NCBI RefSeq assembly: GCF_018326305.1
Contig: NZ_AP023415.1
Location: forward strand, 310,001 to 374,000
DNA: 64,000 nucleotides
Reading direction: 5' to 3'
From: Vescimonas fastidiosa
GTDB lineage: Bacteria > Bacillota > Clostridia > Oscillospirales > Oscillospiraceae
A program made the position numbers and the translations under genes. The stretch's first letter is position 1. The number at the start of each line of letters is the position of its first letter. Shown here one piece after another: positions 59,032-64,000 of this stretch. The notes under the pieces were generated by a model that saw nothing but the letters and a program-made list of their open reading frames with translations, was not told the DNA's origin and did not search any database.

Positions 59032-62000
59032 ATGAAAAAGAGAATCATTTCTCTGCTGCTGGCGCTTATCATGGCGCTGTCACTGCTTCCCGTGAGCGTG
59101 CTGGCGGCAGACGACCACACAGGTCAGGTCCATGTGACGGTGGAAAACACCACCTGGGCCAAGGCCGACAACGCACCCTGGGAGGGGACGCTGGTGGACG
59201 AATGGGTCACCCTCCAGGCTGACTCCTCCATGATGAGCTGCATCAAGGCAGCGCTGGAGAAGAAAAACATCCCCTCCACCATCAATTCCAGCAGCTACGG
59301 CGGCGAGTACATCAGCGCCATAAACGGCATAGGTGAGTTCAGCGCGGGCAGCGAATCCGGCTGGATGGGTACGCTGAACGACTGGTTCACCAACCTCTCC
59401 TTCTCGGCCTTCACCGTGCAGGGCGGCACCCTGGCCGCCGGGGACGAGATTCGCGTCCTATACACCAAGACCGGCTTCGGCAAGGACCTCGGCAACGACT
59501 GGAGCACAGCCGGCAACACCGCCCTCTCCGCCCTGTCCTTCAGCAGCGGCACCCTGTCCCCGACCTTTGACAAGGCCACCACGGCCTACACCCTGACCCT
59601 CACCGCTCCGGCCAGTGTCAAGGTCTCCGCCACGGCGGACAACAAGTGCAACCAGGTCTATCTCTCCGTGGGCGCCACCAGCTATCGCCGCAGCGCCTCC
59701 GTCCCCCTGGAGAGCGGCACGGTGCTCACCGTCCGCTGCGGTGACGCCGCCGAGGCCAGCGGCAGCACCCCCGCCGTCACGCCCACGGTCTACACCGTCA
59801 CCGTGAAGGTAGACGCACCCCAGACGCCCCCGGCCCGCCGGGAGGGCGTACCCGCCACAGCGGCGAAAAATGTGTCTGTGAACAAGCCCTACACCCTGGA
59901 CCTGAGCACGATTTTCGCGGACATCAACGGCGACCCCCTGACCTATCTGGTCAGTGTCAACGGCGGCGCGTATGCCAAGGCTGATGCCAACTATACCTAT
60001 ACCCCCACCACGACGGGGGCCACCACCCTGACCTTCAAGGCCAACGACGGCCACGCAGACAGCACCGACACCTATACGGTGACGCTGACGGCGTATGACA
60101 AGATCAGCGTGGTATTCAAGGGAATTAAAACAAACGGGCTGACAAGCTTCAAGCTCTATGACTATGAGGCTGAACGCACCGAGAAAAACAATCTGCTCGC
60201 CAATGTGAGCCTGACAAACAAAACATATAAAGTCAGTCTCCCTATCGGTGCGTACTGGATTGAAGCATACGATAAATATGAACATAAAGTCGGCGCTATG
60301 GTTGTGACCGTAGAGCCGGGCACCACCGCATTTAATATACACGCAGTTTTCGGCTTGGGTAAATCTGGCTGGGTTTTCGGAACGGATTATGCGCTTTCTG
60401 TAACAGAGAAAAGCCCGGACGGGAAGGTAACTCGACAAATCGAACTTGGCGAAACCGGCGGCATGAATATGGCCGCAAATAAAAATATTATGCCCAGCAT
60501 TATCTACCTGGATGGGGACAGCATAAAAATCACGGCGACCCCCATCGGAGATAAAGCGTGGGACTATGAGGCGGAAACATGGAGCCCGATCAGAAGCACA
60601 CAGGACTGGAAATGTAGTTTCCGTTTCCCTAAATCTGCACAGCCGACCTACTCCTTTACCGTAAATGCCCCGGCTGGTTCTACCATCACCGGCGGCAGAT
60701 TTGATGTCTCGTATGAATATAACTATAATGTTATGAAGCGTGAGGTCATTAAGGACGATGAAACCGGCGTGACGGTAAAGTTTACCATCAAAGAGTCTGA
60801 TACTACAAAAGGAAACGCTTTCTTCCGGGTGCAGCATCCCGATGGCGTCACCTATTGGGACTTCTCGGGCATGAAACCTAAAGAGCTAACGGCGCACGGG
60901 TGGGAGTTTTTGACGCAGGCTGGAGACAACATCACGGTCACGGCAAAAGATCTGCACATTGGGGACAGCAGCTTCACCAAGAGTACGATTACCCGCTTTG
61001 AAAAGAGCCCCCAAGATCGCGGTGATATTTACCTAAACATCAATAGTAAGGGCTATAAGAACATGACCGTGGGCGAGACCTTTGGCTTGAATGTGTTCCG
61101 CAATTGGCAGGCCACCGATAGCTTTGCAAACGCCTATATCGCGCTGCCTGATATGCATTATCAGGTGGTCGATGTGAATGGCCAGCCCAGCGATGTGGTG
61201 TCCATCGTGCCGGAGGAGCTGAATAGCTGCTCTGCCACCATGACCGCCAATAAGCCTGGCACGGCCATCGTCCTGGTGACCTATGATACCATGTCCCATA
61301 TCCGAAGTGTGGACGGCACCGGCACCAAAGACTACACCGCCATCTGGCCGGAGTGTACCGGCGTGTTCGTGGTGACGGTGGATGCCGACGGCACCGCCAT
61401 CCAGACCAACATGGTTTTGGACCGCATGGACAGCACGGTTACGGACAAATCGTCTCTGGCACTGGATGCGGAGTTTGATATTCTGTTCTACCTGGGCGAC
61501 GACGGCGCGACTTACAGCTTCAAGCCCGAGGATGGCTGCACCGTCAGCGTGGCCCGCTCCACCGTCACCGACAAGATGACCTTCAGCGGCTTCACAACCC
61601 AGGGCGTCTCCGTAGCGGCGGACGGCACCGTCACCCTCAGCGGCCTCACCACCGGGCGGCACATCGTCAAGGTGGAGAAGGGCGGCGTGGCCACCTACCA
61701 GGTCATCACCGCCCGCCAGGTCACTTTGACCCTCCTGGACAAGGACGGCAACAAGCTGCCTGCGGACACCGCCTTTAAGCCCGGCGATCGGGTGACCCTG
61801 CAATTCTGGGGCCTGCTCAGCCCCCAGGAGAAAATGGCTACGATTTATAACAATAATTTTGCCCTGTACTATGAGGGAACGGACGGCAGCTATTTCCGCA
61901 CCTTTAAGGACGGCGATGTTTTCGGCGGCATGTATGACTTCTCCGGCAACCCCAATAACCAGCGCGTTACCATCACCATCCCCGAGAATTGGACGGGCAA

Positions 62001-63156
62001 GACTTACGACTTGACCGGTGGAATCAGCTTGGGCGGCTTTGGCGGCAAAGCCGGACACCGCGCCGTTTCGTATAAGTACGGTAGAGACCCCGTTTTTGAC
62101 GCGGGTAGAACCAGCGGCGTTCTCGCCCGCCTGCCTGCTGTGACCCTGCGTGTGCAGACCACCGTCCTGGACGAACTCTACAAGACCACCGGCGACTTCA
62201 TGGCCACCCTGGGCACCCCCACGGTGAACTCCATCGGTGGCGAGTGGATGGTCATCGGCCTGGCCCGCAGCGGCCGCCCCGTGCCCGCCGGGTACTATGA
62301 CAATGTGGTGGAGTATGTGAAGGCCAAGGCTGACGCCAATGAGCGTCTGCACCCGGCCAAAGTCACTGACAACGCCCGGGTGATCCTGGCCCTCACCGCC
62401 ATCGGCAAGGATGTCACCAATGTGGGCGGCCACAACCTGCTGAAGGGCTTGGATAACATGGCCTATGTGCAGACTCAGGGCATCAACGGCCCCATTTTCA
62501 CCCTCATTGCCCTGGATAGCCATAATTACCCCACTATGGGCGATGTGACCCGGGAGAAGCTGATTCAGGTCATCCTGGCCGCCCAGCTCAACGACGGCGG
62601 CTGGAACCTCAGCGGCGAGAACGCCGACACCGATATGACCGCTATGGCCATCCAGGCCCTGGCCCCCTACTATAAAACCAACGAGACCGTGAAGGCTGCT
62701 GTGGATAAGGCTCTGGAGGCTCTTTCCGCCCTGCAGCGCAATGACGGCGGCTTTGGCAGCTGGGGCACCGTGAACAGCGAGTCCTGCGCTCAGGTCATCG
62801 TGGCCCTGACGGCCCTGGGTATTGATCCTACCACCGACAGCCGGTTCATCAAGAACGGCAACACCGTACTGGACGCTCTGGCCGGGTTCTATGTCACCGG
62901 CGGCGGCTTCCGGCACACTGCTGGCGGCGAGCGGAACGGCATGGCTACCGAGCAGGGCTACTACGCTTTGGCTGCCTACTATCGCTTCGTAAACGCCCAG
63001 ACCCGGCTCTATGACATGAGCGATGTGACCATTCAGACCGGCGGCAGCAATACCCCCGCCACCGGCGATACCGGCGTGCTGGCTTGGGTCATCGCCCTGC
63101 CCGTGACGATTCTCGCCGCCGCCTTCGTCCTCAAGCGTAAGGAGCGGGAGGCGTAA
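59032..63156 (+). CDS. Cell-wall-anchored transcobalamin-like surface protein, B12-riboswitch controlled
   Basis: 1374 residues. Signal peptide 1-26. Residues 30-128 are a DUF4430 domain directly after the signal (VHVTVENTTWAKADNAPWEGTLVDEW...SGWMGTLNDWFTNLSFSAFTVQ), then a cadherin-like beta domain (about 130-245) and Ig/cadherin-like domains (260-350 and beyond). A prealbumin-like stretch (IKTNGLTSFKLYDYEAERTEKNNL, 365 on) and further beta domains follow. The alpha/alpha-barrel lies at about 1043-1320, nearly identical to that at 1533-1810 of the first protein. NTPATGDTG anchor, membrane stretch, KRKEREA tail. A weak ribosome site GAAAGGAAAAAGAA precedes ATG 59032. It lacks the long N-terminal half of the first protein. 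Predicted to bind cobalamin at the surface. Confidence 0.88.
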   Translation: MKKRIISLLLALIMALSLLPVSVLAADDHTGQVHVTVENTTWAKADNAPWEGTLVDEWVTLQADSSMMSCIKAALEKKNIPSTINSSSYGGEYISAINGIGEFSAGSESGWMGTLNDWFTNLSFSAFTVQGGTLAAGDEIRVLYTKTGFGKDLGNDWSTAGNTALSALSFSSGTLSPTFDKATTAYTLTLTAPASVKVSATADNKCNQVYLSVGATSYRRSASVPLESGTVLTVRCGDAAEASGSTPAVTPTVYTVTVKVDAPQTPPARREGVPATAAKNVSVNKPYTLDLSTIFADINGDPLTYLVSVNGGAYAKADANYTYTPTTTGATTLTFKANDGHADSTDTYTVTLTAYDKISVVFKGIKTNGLTSFKLYDYEAERTEKNNLLANVSLTNKTYKVSLPIGAYWIEAYDKYEHKVGAMVVTVEPGTTAFNIHAVFGLGKSGWVFGTDYALSVTEKSPDGKVTRQIELGETGGMNMAANKNIMPSIIYLDGDSIKITATPIGDKAWDYEAETWSPIRSTQDWKCSFRFPKSAQPTYSFTVNAPAGSTITGGRFDVSYEYNYNVMKREVIKDDETGVTVKFTIKESDTTKGNAFFRVQHPDGVTYWDFSGMKPKELTAHGWEFLTQAGDNITVTAKDLHIGDSSFTKSTITRFEKSPQDRGDIYLNINSKGYKNMTVGETFGLNVFRNWQATDSFANAYIALPDMHYQVVDVNGQPSDVVSIVPEELNSCSATMTANKPGTAIVLVTYDTMSHIRSVDGTGTKDYTAIWPECTGVFVVTVDADGTAIQTNMVLDRMDSTVTDKSSLALDAEFDILFYLGDDGATYSFKPEDGCTVSVARSTVTDKMTFSGFTTQGVSVAADGTVTLSGLTTGRHIVKVEKGGVATYQVITARQVTLTLLDKDGNKLPADTAFKPGDRVTLQFWGLLSPQEKMATIYNNNFALYYEGTDGSYFRTFKDGDVFGGMYDFSGNPNNQRVTITIPENWTGKTYDLTGGISLGGFGGKAGHRAVSYKYGRDPVFDAGRTSGVLARLPAVTLRVQTTVLDELYKTTGDFMATLGTPTVNSIGGEWMVIGLARSGRPVPAGYYDNVVEYVKAKADANERLHPAKVTDNARVILALTAIGKDVTNVGGHNLLKGLDNMAYVQTQGINGPIFTLIALDSHNYPTMGDVTREKLIQVILAAQLNDGGWNLSGENADTDMTAMAIQALAPYYKTNETVKAAVDKALEALSALQRNDGGFGSWGTVNSESCAQVIVALTALGIDPTTDSRFIKNGNTVLDALAGFYVTGGGFRHTAGGERNGMATEQGYYALAAYYRFVNAQTRLYDMSDVTIQTGGSNTPATGDTGVLAWVIALPVTILAAAFVLKRKEREA

Positions 63157-63316
63157 GCCAAAAAAAACCCAAGCGGCAAAATAAAACAGCACCCCCGGGG
63201 TCTCTTGCATAACAAGAGACCCCGGGGGTTTTTCGTTTTGCGGGTAAATGTGCTGAAATCTCGCTTGCCTTGATGATTTCCAGCTTTGCGGGAATGTTGT
63301 TCGGATAGTCTGTCAT
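63131..63316 (-). pseudogene. Truncated small ORF (MTDYPNNIPAKLE type), copy C
   Basis: ATG 63316 with AAAAGGAG upstream; about 32 codons of conserved sequence (MTDYPNNIPAKLEIIKASE...LPAKRKTPG), then readthrough into the terminator and back of the opposite gene. Overlaps the upstream small ORF as ATGA. Confidence 0.5.
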
Positions 63317-63720
63317 TGTCTTGTTCTCCTTTTCGATAAATAGCGTGGGCAGTGAATAACGGTGGCACGGAAGCTCTGCTTGCAGTTCCTTTCGCATTTT
63401 CTGCAAAGCTCGTTGTATTTCTTCCTGCCACGCTCATCAAGAAAGAACACCCATTCTCTCTTGAGGTATTTCGGCATACGGGGCATAGCAGGCACCTCCT
63501 TTTCGCTGCCGAATTGCCGATTTGCTCCCGAAACGCAGAAACGCCCAAAACCTGACCTCGCTGTATGGTTTCGGGGCGATTTTGGGCGTTTTCTTTCGAT
63601 ATGAGCGGCTTTGTTTTAGCGGCGGAATCCTTACCGTCCGTCATTCAAAAGCCGCTGTTTGTCACTTCCGGGTAACAAAAAAGCGCCGTATTGCTACGAC
63701 GCTTTTGTCTTGCTCGGAAA
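63157..63720. repeat. Surface-cassette 3' block, copy C
   Basis: Same as copy A (42,590-43,160), with terminator 63190-63233, small ORFs, inverted repeat and the conserved hairpin 63676-63705. It breaks off at about 63,718 and joins the hsdR-like gene, where copies A and B instead lead into a surface-protein gene. Confidence 0.9.
63313..63486 (-). CDS. Small basic Cys-containing protein, copy C
   Basis: 57 residues from ATG 63486, eight bases after GGAGG: MPRMPKYLKREWVFFLDERG, KKYNELCRKCERNCKQSFR, then ATVIHCPRYLSKRRTRQ. Five cysteines, three in CRKCERNC. Compared with copy A it has its start codon intact and differs at several residues, so it may be the working copy. Family not recognised; small basic proteins of this type are seen in mobile elements. 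Confidence 0.6.
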   Translation of the reverse strand: MPRMPKYLKREWVFFLDERGRKKYNELCRKCERNCKQSFRATVIHCPRYLSKRRTRQ

Positions 63721-63747
63721 ACTTTATTTCCTTGTGCTTGCTTACGG

Positions 63748-64000
63748 TCAACTTCCGCTTGGCTCAGTCTCATAGACGGCAGGTTGCTCCTGCTCCTCTG
63801 CTTTAATCTCTGCAATTCCCAGCCCGAAGTATTTCTCAAAGAACGCTTTCAGCTTTTCAATGATGCCCTGCATCTTCTTGGCTCTGCTGCCACCGCCGAA
63901 GCGGGATACCGGGGGCATGAGTTTGTCAATCTCCGTTCCTGTTGTTTTCAATGCCCCATCACGGAATGCATTGGCAACGAATTTGCGCGTTTCCTCATTT
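63748..64000 (-). CDS. hsdR: C-terminal end of probable type I restriction enzyme R subunit
   Basis: About 83 residues visible; the gene enters from beyond the right edge. The sequence RKFVANAFRDGALKTTGTEI, then DKLMPPVSRFGGGSRAKKMQ and IEKLKAFFEKYFGLG, is typical of the C terminus of HsdR proteins. An acidic tail of 20 residues ends the protein. No other restriction gene is inside the window. Adjacent to the break of cassette copy C. Confidence 0.65.
   Translation of the reverse strand, partial: NEETRKFVANAFRDGALKTTGTEIDKLMPPVSRFGGGSRAKKMQGIIEKLKAFFEKYFGLGIAEIKAEEQEQPAVYETEPSGS

Overview
The window looks like chromosomal DNA of an anaerobic Gram-positive gut bacterium, most likely a Clostridia/Oscillospiraceae-type organism. 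The evidence is a fairly high-GC genome, a YlmC/YmxH-type sporulation protein, a lipoprotein-type solute-binding protein, sortase-type C-terminal anchors on giant secreted proteins, TPP and cobalamin riboswitches, and house-keeping genes (rpsB, tsf) of Firmicute type. The species cannot be fixed from the sequence alone.

Positions 1-11,000 are core metabolism. A minus-strand thiamin salvage operon (thiW-thiM-thiE-thiD-tenA-thiZ-thiX, continuing off the left edge) sits behind a sigma-A promoter and a TPP riboswitch. Divergent from it is a ferrous-iron uptake operon (feoA-feoB plus a small Cys-rich membrane protein), then a YlmC-like gene, rpsB and tsf.

Positions 10,365-18,180 hold a molybdenum hydroxylase locus. 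A divergent MocA-type cytidylyltransferase flanks a five-gene operon with a three-subunit xanthine-dehydrogenase-type enzyme, followed by a second FAD subunit and an XdhD-type protein whose ferredoxin domain has lost all its cysteines. DegV, DUF1836 and TetR genes follow.

Positions 21,227-29,450 are a branched-chain-type (Liv) ABC transporter operon that runs into two alpha/beta hydrolases and a 3-hydroxybutyrate-dehydrogenase-like SDR. A CoA-transferase with its own LysR regulator comes next. Together these suggest import and breakdown of a hydroxyacid ester or related compound. Positions 32,213-41,151 hold a divergent PrpR-like regulator and a six-gene operon (DHDPS-family lyase, Fe-alcohol dehydrogenase, PdxA2-like dehydrogenase, DUF1537 kinase, cation symporter, aminotransferase), which reads as a four-carbon sugar-acid catabolic unit.

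Positions 41,340-64,000 are accessory DNA of a very different character. It is an array of surface-protein genes arranged as convergent pairs that share 3' cassettes, terminators and anchors, with a deletion scar, a 17-unit pentanucleotide tract, a broken tRNA, a repeated intergenic element and, at the right edge, the end of what looks like a type I restriction hsdR gene. The most interesting system is here. Two giant cell-wall-anchored proteins (47,081-52,699 and 59,032-63,156) each lie behind their own cobalamin riboswitch. Both carry a DUF4430 domain (transcobalamin C-terminal-like) and an alpha/alpha-barrel domain (transcobalamin/intrinsic-factor N-terminal-like), in reversed order relative to the animal proteins. 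I read them as surface B12/corrinoid-capture proteins.
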